Source: Cellvibrionaceae bacterium (GTDB lineage Bacteria > Pseudomonadota > Gammaproteobacteria > Pseudomonadales > Cellvibrionaceae). Taken from it: a stretch of DNA of 64,000 bases. Shown here piece after piece: positions 9,159-17,005 of the stretch. The DNA lies in NCBI GenBank assembly GCA_021151825.1, contig JAGKWQ010000005.1:434001-498000 (forward strand). Direction: 5' to 3'. The notes beneath the pieces are model-generated. The model was not told the DNA's origin. It did not search any database and worked only from the letters and a program-made list of their open reading frames with translations. The translations under genes and the position numbers were made by a program. Every line of letters begins with the position of its first letter. The stretch's first letter is position 1.

Positions 9159-9827
9159 TTATTGGTTAGCAGCAAAAGCTGCACAAGCAGCTTGTGGTTG
9201 TAAATAAAACCAGCGACATTGCGCTTGCGAAGGAGCAGCGCTTTCCGTTTGATTGTTGAATTCAATCGTTGTTTCATCGCCATTCGCCGCCGTCACGACC
9301 AGCTTTTGTAAAAACTGGTCGCCATTCATTACCGCGTTGCGCATATTTTTTTTAATCAAATCCAGACGCGGCGTTAACGTAAGTTGCCATTGGTTTTTGT
9401 CGAAAACCCAATTGGCAATAAAACGTTGCTGGATTAATTCAATATCGGCACTGAAAAAAGCGAGCAAGGTTTTATTGACTTCACGCTGGATCAATCCTGA
9501 TTGCTCCGCCGCCACACTGCCCGTGCCATTTTGTTGCCAGTTAATAATGTCGCTGCCGGTAATGGTCAACGCATTGAAAAACGGTTTTTCGGTGGCGATG
9601 TACAAACCACGGTCGCGCCAGAAAATAAATGTGCCTTGTGCTTTAAGTGCATAGGCCAATCCTTGCAATTTTTTTTGCTGATTAAATCCGCCATGCACTA
9701 CCTGGATTTCACTCAGGCGTTTTACGACCTGATCAATCTGTTGCTGCGTATCAGCAAAGGCGGATGGCGTAAGTAGCGCAACAAAAAGTAGCAATGTTGA
9801 ACGAATAATTAACCTACAGTTGTTCAT
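9159..9827 (-). CDS. LolA-like periplasmic lipid carrier (ApeL-like)
   Basis: About 222 residues from the ATG at 9827, four bases after the thioesterase stop; the longer frame reaches into the thioesterase and is not needed. A signal peptide (cleavage near TPSAFA) precedes a LolA/DUF1439-like domain with the segments VHGGFNQQKKLQG and GTFIFWRDRGLYIATEKPF, similar to LolA's description of lipoprotein-carrier strands. It is probably a periplasmic carrier for the polyene lipid between the exporter and the outer membrane. Confidence 0.78.
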   Translation of the reverse strand: MNNCRLIIRSTLLLFVALLTPSAFADTQQQIDQVVKRLSEIQVVHGGFNQQKKLQGLAYALKAQGTFIFWRDRGLYIATEKPFFNALTITGSDIINWQQNGTGSVAAEQSGLIQREVNKTLLAFFSADIELIQQRFIANWVFDKNQWQLTLTPRLDLIKKNMRNAVMNGDQFLQKLVVTAANGDETTIEFNNQTESAAPSQAQCRWFYLQPQAACAAFAANQ

Positions 9828-9831
9828 CAGA

Positions 9832-10254
9832 TTAACCTGGCAAAGGGCCCCACGTGTTGATGAGTTTTTGTTGCAAGATGGCAGGCGATTCAAAACACAT
9901 TTCATTTTTTGCCATATCCACCGCAACCTGGATGGTGTAACCCTTGGTTAAACGCTCGCCGGTTTCCAGATCACTGATGACATAATCAATTTTCAAACGA
10001 TATTCCCATTCGCGCAGCGTGCAGTGCACGCGTATACGCTGGCCAAAATGCAGCGGCTTGATGTATTTAATACGCATATCGATAACCGGCCAGGCAAAAC
10101 CGGAATCGCGCATCGCCTGATAACCATAATCAAACGCTTCCAGAAATTCGCAGCGCGCCACTTCCAGATATTTAACGTAGTGCCCGTGCCATACCACATG
10201 CATGGAATCCACATCGTGAAAGGGCACCAGAATATCGGTCGTGGTTGAGAACAT
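9832..10254 (-). CDS. Acyl-CoA/ACP thioesterase, 4HBT family (ApeK-like)
   Basis: A 140-residue hotdog thioesterase of the YbgC/4-hydroxybenzoyl-CoA thioesterase type. The N-terminal VPFHDVDSMHVVWHGHYVKY carries the conserved Asp and the helix motif, followed by YLEVARCEFLEAF. It could release the finished aryl polyene from the carrier protein or remove stalled chains. It lies 16 bp downstream of the glycosyltransferase gene and 4 bp upstream of the LolA-like gene in one apparent operon. Confidence 0.85.
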   Translation of the reverse strand: MFSTTTDILVPFHDVDSMHVVWHGHYVKYLEVARCEFLEAFDYGYQAMRDSGFAWPVIDMRIKYIKPLHFGQRIRVHCTLREWEYRLKIDYVISDLETGERLTKGYTIQVAVDMAKNEMCFESPAILQQKLINTWGPLPG

Positions 10255-10270
10255 GACAAAAACCTGAAAG

Positions 10271-11050
10271 TTACGCGCTATGCGTTTTGGAGCGGCGGGC
10301 GTTGGAAAAGTTGCGCCACACTAACACCGGAATACGCGGCAACATACCGAAAAACAAGCGTGTGTGCATCCAGCTGATGCGCACATTATCTTTGATAATG
10401 TCGAAATGGGAGGGAATATCGTCCTGGTACAAAATCCGCGTGGGAATATTTTCCACCGGCAGCCCCTGCCAATAGAGGCGCACTAAAATATCAGTATCAA
10501 AATCCATACGCGCGCCAATTTTTTTGCGTGCCAGCAATTGCATCGTAGGCACCAGCGGATAAAGCCGATAACCACACATGGAATCTTTAATCGCACGCGA
10601 CAGAGTATTTATGCACACCCAGAAATCCGTGAGCTTACGACCGCTGCGCCGCGATGGCGGCATGGCGTCGTAACTGCGCCAACCGCTGATGACGGCGAGC
10701 GGATTGCGTTGGGCGCGGGCGAGAAATGCGGGCACATCATTTAAATCATGTTGGCCATCCGCATCCACTTGCAGCGCGTGGGTAAATCCCTTGCTGTGTG
10801 CCAATGCCAAACCGCGGCAAACGGCAACGCCCTTACCCGCATTTTGCGCAAGGCGCAGTAATTCGACGTGCGGATTTTCCGCCGCAATAACATCCAGCAC
10901 CTGCGCGCAACCCGCCGCACTGCCATCGTCCACCAGAATACAGGGCACACCAAAATCCAGAAGGCGCGTAACCAGGCCGGCAATTTTGTGGGGATGGTTG
11001 TAAACCGGAATCACCACGCACGGTTTAAAAAGGATTTCAGCGGAACTCAT
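10271..11050 (-). CDS. Glycosyltransferase family 2
   Basis: A 259-residue GT-A fold enzyme, with CVVIPVYNHPHK near residue 11, VDDGSA near 41, and the metal-binding motif VDADGQHD near 97. There is no transmembrane tail. It would add a sugar to the aryl polyene or its lipid anchor. In some aryl polyene clusters (apeJ) a GT2 domain is fused to a LpxL-like acyltransferase, as I remember them; here the two are separate genes, the acyltransferase being at 18721-19662. The start overlaps the stop of the upstream dehydratase gene (ATGA). Confidence 0.82.
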   Translation of the reverse strand: MSSAEILFKPCVVIPVYNHPHKIAGLVTRLLDFGVPCILVDDGSAAGCAQVLDVIAAENPHVELLRLAQNAGKGVAVCRGLALAHSKGFTHALQVDADGQHDLNDVPAFLARAQRNPLAVISGWRSYDAMPPSRRSGRKLTDFWVCINTLSRAIKDSMCGYRLYPLVPTMQLLARKKIGARMDFDTDILVRLYWQGLPVENIPTRILYQDDIPSHFDIIKDNVRISWMHTRLFFGMLPRIPVLVWRNFSNARRSKTHSA

Positions 11051-11442
11051 GAGAGCACCGGTTCTGTTGCGTAAATGAGCCGCCCCTGGGAAAAAAGCTG
11101 TTCATTGTTGTCATCGGTACACCGATAAAAACGGAAATCAACCGCGCTCTTGCGACTATCGAAACAGAGGTTTAATTGCAGCTGGGTATTGGGAACAATG
11201 GGGCAGGTATATTTCAAACGTTCAACGCGCAATACCGGTTCTTCGATTAGCAAAAACTCGCGCGCATAGTGCACCGCCCAATCGAGTTGAACCACGCCGG
11301 GCAGTATCGGAAAATCGGGAAAGTGACCGGCAAAACCAGCCAGGTCGGGGGCAACAAAAAGCCCGGCGTCGAGATGACCCTGGGCTATTTTGACATCGAT
11401 CAGTGCCGGCCGCCGTGCCACGTCAGGGCCTGTGGCGACCAC
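11047..11442 (-). CDS. ApeI-like hotdog 3-hydroxyacyl-ACP dehydratase
   Basis: A 131-residue single-hotdog protein. The segment GFAGHFPDFPILPGVVQLDW carries the catalytic His (GHFP) and the ILPGV loop that are diagnostic of FabA/FabZ- and ApeI-type dehydratases. It overlaps the glycosyltransferase gene by 4 bp and follows an ACP gene by 2 bp. A second gene of the same type is at 18378-18728, so the cluster has two ApeI-like and two ApeP-like proteins. Confidence 0.83.
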   Translation of the reverse strand: MVATGPDVARRPALIDVKIAQGHLDAGLFVAPDLAGFAGHFPDFPILPGVVQLDWAVHYAREFLLIEEPVLRVERLKYTCPIVPNTQLQLNLCFDSRKSAVDFRFYRCTDDNNEQLFSQGRLIYATEPVLS

Positions 11443-11444
11443 GC

Positions 11445-11732
11445 TTAACCCTGGCTCGCTTCGGGCAGGGCATCAACTTCTTCAGGGCGATTCAGCAGAT
11501 CATAAACCGCGTCCACCACGTCTTGCACAGTGCGTACTTGTTTAAAGTCGCTCGGCTGGATGCGACGGCCAGTAAATTCTTTGAGTTTTACGGTGAGATC
11601 CACAGCATCAATACTATCGATATCCAGATCTTCGTACAGATTGGCATTGGGGGAGATAGCGTCAGGGGCTATTTCAAATAAGGAAACGAGGGTTTCCTGC
11701 AGGAAACTGTATATTTTTTCTTTTGTGTACAT
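11445..11732 (-). CDS. Acyl carrier protein (ApeE/F-like), minus-strand operon
   Basis: A 95-residue ACP with the phosphopantetheine attachment motif DLDIDSIDAVDL (Ser near residue 40), more acidic and FabF-like than FAS AcpP. I chose the ATG at 11732 because GGAAG lies six bases before it; the ATG four codons upstream has no such site. It is the first gene of the minus-strand set ACP-ApeI-GT2-thioesterase-LolA-exporter-DUF3261-ApeP-ApeQ-ApeR. The 165-bp gap upstream probably holds the promoter. Confidence 0.9.
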   Translation of the reverse strand: MYTKEKIYSFLQETLVSLFEIAPDAISPNANLYEDLDIDSIDAVDLTVKLKEFTGRRIQPSDFKQVRTVQDVVDAVYDLLNRPEEVDALPEASQG

Positions 11733-11896
11733 AGCTACTTCCATCGGTGTTTATTCTGCCAAGACCTTTTGCTGACAAGCGACGCGACAGCAAAAGTATT
11801 TGTTTTGTTCCCCTCCAAAACATGTCGTGCAGTTTAACAGATGGATTGCGAATGCCCAACCATTAGCCAGCAGGGCTAAAGCGCAAATCACTGTCG

Positions 11897-12637
11897 TTAT
11901 TCAGGTTTTTTTGCCACAATCAAAATTTCGGTGGGTTCGGTTATATCGCGGCCGATACCCAGCTTTTGCGCCATTCCCAAACAACGGCGCGACCACCAGG
12001 GGCGCGACGTTTGTATATCGCTTTCGGTGAAAACAAAACCGGCGTCGCGCAACAAATCGATATACCCCTGCGCATCTTTTTGCACCATCGCGGGATGACG
12101 GAATAACAAGCGCACCGGAATCGATTGAATGAACGAACGGCAGGATTCGCCCACCAGTAAAACACCCCCTGGCGGCAACAAACGATAAAACTCGGCGAGA
12201 GTTTCTTGCTGCTGGCTGCTGTGATGCAACAGCTGGTGGCACAAAATCAGATCGAAGGATTCCGCCGGGAAAATCGCCTCACTGGCACTGCCGTGAATCG
12301 CGGTTGAAGGCGTGGCCAGTTCGGCTGCCGCTGCAGTGGCTTTGCGGATTTGCTCGCCGTCAATATCAATACCCGTAATCGTCGCTGGCTGGAAATGTTG
12401 CTCCAGCAAACCAAACGCCATACCCTGCCCGCAACCTGCATCTAATATGCGCGGCTGTGCGGGCAAGCGCCCGGCAAGCAAACCTTTGAAATCGATGATC
12501 GCCTGGGATAATACGTAGCGATACCAGGTGTGGGTGCTCAAAAACCAGCGCCCGAAGCGTGTTTCGCGAACCCAGATAGCTTTTTGGCGGGAAGCAGATG
12601 TAGCTGCACTACCGGCGGCAGGTTTGTTTGCGGACAT
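11897..12637 (-). CDS. Class I SAM-dependent methyltransferase (aryl polyene cluster)
   Basis: About 246 residues from the ATG at 12637; the longer reading uses a TTG. Motif I is RILDAGCGQGMAFG, motif II/acidic loop is TGIDIDGEQI, and LILCHQLLHH corresponds to motif post-II. The substrate is not evident. In aryl polyene clusters methyltransferases modify the aryl head group, so this and the UbiE-like enzyme at 15297 are the two candidates here. It is transcribed divergently from the membrane-protein gene at 12740, about 100 bp away. Confidence 0.75.
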   Translation of the reverse strand: MSANKPAAGSAATSASRQKAIWVRETRFGRWFLSTHTWYRYVLSQAIIDFKGLLAGRLPAQPRILDAGCGQGMAFGLLEQHFQPATITGIDIDGEQIRKATAAAAELATPSTAIHGSASEAIFPAESFDLILCHQLLHHSSQQQETLAEFYRLLPPGGVLLVGESCRSFIQSIPVRLLFRHPAMVQKDAQGYIDLLRDAGFVFTESDIQTSRPWWSRRCLGMAQKLGIGRDITEPTEILIVAKKPE

Positions 12638-12739
12638 AAGGATTGCATAACTCGAAATAGACAATCGGGGGCGCCAGAGTCTATATCTGGCGGCGGCATG
12701 ATAATCTATCGGCGCTCATTCTGACCAGAAATCCCCCGG

Positions 12740-13306
12740 ATGCGGATCAACCTTCGTATGAAAACCATTTTGGATCGCTGCATTGAATCCCTCGCGCTGA
12801 TGGTGTTTTTAATTTACCTTCAGGTTGGCGACATGACCACTCGTGCCGATTGGCTTACGCCCTATTTGCTCGCCAGCAGTATCGGTCTGGGCGCCACTGT
12901 TTATATCCTGCACCGTGGAATTCTGCTTAATCGCTTATTGTTGGGTGTGACCGTTTATTTCTGCAGCGGCTTATTCGGCTTGCTGATTGAATGGGATTGG
13001 TTAAACGATCTTTACGGCACGCTGGGCGCCGTGGCGATGCTGGGATGGATATTGTTGACCGGCGTATTCACTGGCGGATTGAGCCCTTACGGATTTTTGG
13101 GCGTGAGGTCACCAGGTTATTTCTCTATCGTACAGAGTTCGGGTTTGCTGTTAATCGCTGGCGCAATCGCCACGGTCACCGCCTGGTATTTCATGCACAA
13201 CAAATTACTGGGTGAATGGGTGCCTTTTATTTTTCTCTTTTCGATGCGCAGCCTGTTGCTGCAACTGGACCGGAAACTGCTCAGGGCCTCTTTAGCTGCC
13301 GGGTAA
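12740..13306 (+). CDS. Multi-pass membrane protein of unknown function in the pigment cluster
   Basis: 188 residues (or 182 if the second Met at 12758 is used), with about five or six hydrophobic segments (near residues 16-30, 40-58, 65-82, 93-112, 128-150 and 160-175). No motif that I recognise. It is the only plus-strand gene between two minus-strand blocks of the cluster, and its 3' end overlaps the end of the convergent acyltransferase gene by 26 bp. Its place suggests a role in pigment lipid synthesis or transport, but this is guilt by association. Confidence 0.7.
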   Translation: MRINLRMKTILDRCIESLALMVFLIYLQVGDMTTRADWLTPYLLASSIGLGATVYILHRGILLNRLLLGVTVYFCSGLFGLLIEWDWLNDLYGTLGAVAMLGWILLTGVFTGGLSPYGFLGVRSPGYFSIVQSSGLLLIAGAIATVTAWYFMHNKLLGEWVPFIFLFSMRSLLLQLDRKLLRASLAAG

Positions 13307-14084
13307 AATAGGCTACCAATTCACGCGTTAGCTGACGCGCCGCCATACTTTGCATGGTGCCCTCCGGCATAAAGCGGGCGGTATCAAACGCGGGCATCAC
13401 ACTGATGGTGTAGTGCGGCGGCTGGGCGCTAATCTCATACCATTGCTGGTTCTTCATTAAGGTCACCGGCTCACAGCGAATCACCACCGGTGTAATGGCG
13501 ATACCCGCACTTAACGCGACATTGGATGGACCGCGATGAAACGACAACGGCTGGTCGGGTTTCGTACGTGTCCCCTCGGGAAAAATAATCAGCGATTGCC
13601 CACTCTTGAGCGTCTCCAGACAGCGGTTGAACAGCGCCGCATCATTGTTGCTGATGTAATTCGCCGAACGCACCGCCATGGCGGTAAACGGGTTGCGCCA
13701 CAAGCTGCCTTTAACCACACAATTGGCATCGGTTAAGCCCATCAAAAACACCACATCCAGTAACGATGGATGATTGGCAATAATCAACTGACCGGGTTTG
13801 CGCAATTGCTCGATCTGGTGAAATTCATAGCTGAGCAGCCCAAGCCAGCGCAAGATCCGTACATAATTGCGAAAGACCCAGGCATTGACCTTGCGCGTAT
13901 AGCGCGCGCGCCATGCGGGTTTGAAAGGGATGAAATACAGCACCGGAAATACGGTGAACGACAGAAAAGTGCCCCCCAGCCCGAAAAGTGCAAACCCGAA
14001 GCCGGTCGCCGGGATACGCCAATAACGGGATAAGCGCGCCCGTTGCCACCACCCAGCCGGTGCCGTCACGGGTAGAGATTCCAT
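13281..14084 (-). CDS. PlsC-type lysophospholipid acyltransferase (ApeD-like)
   Basis: About 267 residues from the ATG at 14084, overlapping the chorismatase gene by 19 bp; a TTG at 14120 is the alternative. It shows the acyltransferase blocks IANHPSLLDVVFL (HxxxxD) and IIFPEGTRTKPDQPL (FPEGT), with one N-terminal TM (ATGFGFALFGLGGTFLSF). It belongs to the 1-acylglycerol-3-phosphate acyltransferase superfamily and probably helps attach the polyene chain to its lipid anchor. A LpxL-like acyltransferase (18721) gives a second, unrelated acylation step. Confidence 0.84.
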   Translation of the reverse strand: MESLPVTAPAGWWQRARLSRYWRIPATGFGFALFGLGGTFLSFTVFPVLYFIPFKPAWRARYTRKVNAWVFRNYVRILRWLGLLSYEFHQIEQLRKPGQLIIANHPSLLDVVFLMGLTDANCVVKGSLWRNPFTAMAVRSANYISNNDAALFNRCLETLKSGQSLIIFPEGTRTKPDQPLSFHRGPSNVALSAGIAITPVVIRCEPVTLMKNQQWYEISAQPPHYTISVMPAFDTARFMPEGTMQSMAARQLTRELVAYFTRQLKRP

Positions 14085-15121
14085 ATCCCGTCGATCTCCA
14101 GCAATAAATCCGCACGGCAAATATCCGCCGCGACATACACGGCCGGCACATCAGGGTAGGCTTCTTCTATCCGCAGCCGGATCACATCAAGATCCTTGGG
14201 GTGGCGCACATACACCTTCAGTACCTCTGCCGTTAATGCCGGTAGCTCACCGTTTGCTCCCAGGCTTTGGGTAGCGACATGGGCCAGCAGTAAATCCAGG
14301 TTTTCCAGGGTGACATCAATTTGCGCACCCAATTCATAAGGATGCAATGTCTGGTAACCCACCACACTGGCCGTACCGGACACAAACAATTTGGCTGTTT
14401 GCCCGGGCAGTGCCAGCAAACTGGCGCGTGCAAATGACGGGCTACGCGGACCGTATTCGGCGGGATAATGATAAGCACTGGCCTGGCGGGGGTTTTCAAA
14501 ATGGCGGGGCGCAACTTTGCTCGCCAACGCATACACCAGCAAATCACCCCCGGCATGCCCCAACGCACAAGCCGATGGGTATTGGCTTTCTTCAATTCCA
14601 CTGGCCGCAAATGCGTCGAAGCGCCCCAGGCAAAACTGGCGATAACGCTCCAGCCCGGCTTCTTCGCCATTTATATCGGCGAAGTAATTCCAGACTCGCA
14701 CCAGATACGGATAATCACGAGCCTGTACTTGCCCGAGCAGCTCGTTATAAAGGCGCTCGCTTGCGGCCGCTAATCCATCCTCATTTGCTTCGTTGGCCCA
14801 TAGGGCGATCAGCAAATAATCATCACTTTCGGCCCAATAAGCCTGTTCACCATAACCGGTGGTGATATTGCCAGCCGATACAGCCATTAATTCACCGCAG
14901 ATATTATCCGCCAGCGGCAACAAACCGGTGCTCAAAAAACTCGCGTTGACAGTATTGGAACAACGGCTATCAAAACGAAAATTGGCCAGAGGCGACGCAG
15001 CTTCGGCGCTACCATCTAGGGAAGCATAATACTGACTGTTTAATCCCACCGACTTATCACCATCTTCATTTACTAACCGCCTCACTCCGTGCACAAAAGA
15101 TGACCTATGCGCCAGATACAT
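14066..15121 (-). CDS. Chorismatase / hydroxybenzoate synthase (FkbO/Hyg5/XanB2 family)
   Basis: A 351-residue protein resembling the chorismatases (trimeric YjgF-like fold). Seen are NASFLSTGLLPLADNICGE, the family-typical VRVWNYFADINGEEAGLERY near residue 142, the ASGIEESQYPSACALG substrate region, and a C-terminal YPDVPAVYVAADICRADLLLEIDGIW that resembles YjgF ends. XanB2 of Xanthomonas converts chorismate to 3- and 4-hydroxybenzoate, the starter for the aryl polyene xanthomonadin. Its place inside the cluster fits that role. Which isomer is made cannot be read from the sequence. The start is the ATG at 15121, divergent from the UbiE-like gene. Confidence 0.82.
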   Translation of the reverse strand: MYLAHRSSFVHGVRRLVNEDGDKSVGLNSQYYASLDGSAEAASPLANFRFDSRCSNTVNASFLSTGLLPLADNICGELMAVSAGNITTGYGEQAYWAESDDYLLIALWANEANEDGLAAASERLYNELLGQVQARDYPYLVRVWNYFADINGEEAGLERYRQFCLGRFDAFAASGIEESQYPSACALGHAGGDLLVYALASKVAPRHFENPRQASAYHYPAEYGPRSPSFARASLLALPGQTAKLFVSGTASVVGYQTLHPYELGAQIDVTLENLDLLLAHVATQSLGANGELPALTAEVLKVYVRHPKDLDVIRLRIEEAYPDVPAVYVAADICRADLLLEIDGIWNLYP

Positions 15122-15296
15122 TTTGATACACTTTCCAATTGGCGCGGATTATAGGTGGAAATCTTTCACCTGATCCATGCATATTCCGATTTTATAGTTA
15201 CCCGTTTTGCGTCGCTTTACCAAAAGTAACGCTGCCTTGCGCCAGTGCAACGGCTCCCGTAAAGTACGCGCTTATTTTTTAGGGATCCCGCGCCAA

Positions 15297-16058
15297 ATGA
15301 CCAATAGCGAACAGAATCGTTTAGCTCCACACCCGGTATTACCGGATTATTACGGTAAAGCTGAAGACAGGCGCAGCCGTGTCGATGAGATGTTTGACTC
15401 ATCCGCCGAACACTACGACTGGATTACCGACGTGATGAGTTTTGGCTCTGGCCGGATGTATCGCCGCCAGGCATTGCTGCGCGCTGGCGTGAAAGCGGGC
15501 GATAAAGTGTTGGATGTGGGCGCCGGTACCGGCGTAGTGTCTTTTTTGGCCCAGCAAATTGTCGGCGAAGAAGGTTTGGTGGTTGCGCTCGATCCCAGTA
15601 AGGGCATGCTCGGCCAAGCCGTAAAACTGGGTGTTGAAAATGTGTCTATGGGTTTGGGCGAAGCGCTGCCATTCCCCGATGACACCTTCGATTACCTGAC
15701 TATGGGTTTCGCCCTGCGCCATGTGGCCGACCTGGGCGCCGCCTTTGCCGAATACCAACGCGTCCTGAAACCCGGCGGCAAGATTTTGTTGTTGGAAATC
15801 ACCCGCCCTGAAGGCAAGCTGGCAACGGTGTTCCTGAAGTTTTATCTCAAGATTGTTATTCCCAACCTCGCCAAAATTTTCCGTCGCAGCGCCGACAGTA
15901 AAGTGCTGATGCGCTACTACTGGGACACCATCGAACAATGCGTTCCACCCGCCACTATCGTTGATGCATTGAAGGCGACCGGCCTGGAACAGAGCCAGCG
16001 CGCTGTAGTGCTGAGTATTTTTAGCGAATACACCGGCATCAAACCCAAACGCGCCTGA
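15297..16058 (+). CDS. UbiE/COQ5-like methyltransferase (aryl polyene cluster)
   Basis: About 253 residues from the ATG at 15297; a TTG start further upstream would add 30 residues with no homology-like content. Motif I is VLDVGAGTGVVSF. GLGEALPFPDDTFDYLTMGFALRHV and the RVLKPGGKILLLEITRP block are typical of UbiE-like C-methyltransferases. It could methylate the aromatic head group. It starts the plus-strand operon of the cluster, with an ACP gene 56 bp downstream. Confidence 0.83.
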   Translation: MTNSEQNRLAPHPVLPDYYGKAEDRRSRVDEMFDSSAEHYDWITDVMSFGSGRMYRRQALLRAGVKAGDKVLDVGAGTGVVSFLAQQIVGEEGLVVALDPSKGMLGQAVKLGVENVSMGLGEALPFPDDTFDYLTMGFALRHVADLGAAFAEYQRVLKPGGKILLLEITRPEGKLATVFLKFYLKIVIPNLAKIFRRSADSKVLMRYYWDTIEQCVPPATIVDALKATGLEQSQRAVVLSIFSEYTGIKPKRA

Positions 16059-16114
16059 TCCGGTTTGTATAGACGATTCATCGGGAAGCGCCCGCAGTAA
16101 AAGGTATAGGTGGT

Positions 16115-16393
16115 ATGAGTTTACAAACACAAGCAGAACAGGAATTGGCCAACGTACTGGTGACAGCGCTGGACCTGGAAGACCTGGAACCGGGCGATAT
16201 CAACCCTGAAGCCCCCTTGTTTGACCCCAGCCACAGCGAGAGTTTGGGGCTGGATTCCATCGATGCGCTGGAGATTTCATTAGCCATCGCCAAGCATTAC
16301 AAAGTGCAACTTAAAGCCGATGATGAAAACAACAAAGCAATTTTCCACAGCCTGCGTTCGCTCAGCAATTACATAAACTCGCAACGTGCTTAA
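16115..16393 (+). CDS. Acyl carrier protein (ApeE/F-like), plus-strand operon
   Basis: A 92-residue ACP. The 4'-phosphopantetheine site is LGLDSIDALEISLA (Ser near residue 48), in a sequence with an ApeE-style insertion before it (PEAPLFDPSHSESLG). Two distinct ACPs are usual in aryl polyene clusters. The stop overlaps the start of the COG4648 gene (GTG at 16386), suggesting translational coupling. Confidence 0.9.
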   Translation: MSLQTQAEQELANVLVTALDLEDLEPGDINPEAPLFDPSHSESLGLDSIDALEISLAIAKHYKVQLKADDENNKAIFHSLRSLSNYINSQRA

Positions 16394-16994
16394 CCGCATC
16401 CTGGCCATCACCCTGGTTGTAGCCTATCCACTGCTGGTGCATGTTTCCCTGGTGTTTGCCATACCGCAATTGATGTTTATCGCCCCATTGGTGTTTTTAA
16501 CCGGGGCGTTCTGGTACGGATTGATCGCCCGCAACCTGATTGCCTGGATAGTATTCAGCGCGTTGTGTGCGAGTATTTTGCTGGTGGAATATGCGGGTTT
16601 AACACTGTATTTGCTGTATTTACCCCCGATTTTATTGCCGTTGCTAATGCTGTTTATTTTTGGCCGGACGCTGGGCGCCGGGCGCGAGCCATTGATTACT
16701 GCTATTGGTGAAGCGGCGCGTGGCCCTTTATCCCAGGCGATGCGCCGCTACACCCGCCGGCTTACCCAGCTTTGGTGCCTGGTATTTATCACCATGATTG
16801 TGTGGTCCGCGATATTGCCCTGGCTGGAACAACCGGAACTTTGGTCCTGGTTTACCAATGTGATTAATTACGGTGTCGTGGGTGTACTATTTATAGGCGA
16901 ATTTGCGTTGCGCAAAAAGCTCTTCCCGACCCACAACCATCCCGACTTTTTTGAGTACCTGCGCATTATTGCCCGCGCCAGGATTCACCACTAA
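16386..16994 (+). CDS. Membrane protein, COG4648-like (ApeG-like)
   Basis: A 202-residue protein starting with GTG within the ACP gene. Hydrophobic segments lie near residues 3-20, 26-43, 48-72, 75-92, 135-152 and 160-178, with a basic loop between (GPLSQAMRRYTRRLTQLW). This is the place of the COG4648 protein in aryl polyene clusters; databases sometimes label it 'ketosynthase', but no condensing-enzyme motif is present. Function unknown. Confidence 0.75.
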   Translation: MLNRILAITLVVAYPLLVHVSLVFAIPQLMFIAPLVFLTGAFWYGLIARNLIAWIVFSALCASILLVEYAGLTLYLLYLPPILLPLLMLFIFGRTLGAGREPLITAIGEAARGPLSQAMRRYTRRLTQLWCLVFITMIVWSAILPWLEQPELWSWFTNVINYGVVGVLFIGEFALRKKLFPTHNHPDFFEYLRIIARARIHH

Positions 16995-17005
16995 AGTGCG
17001 CCGCC

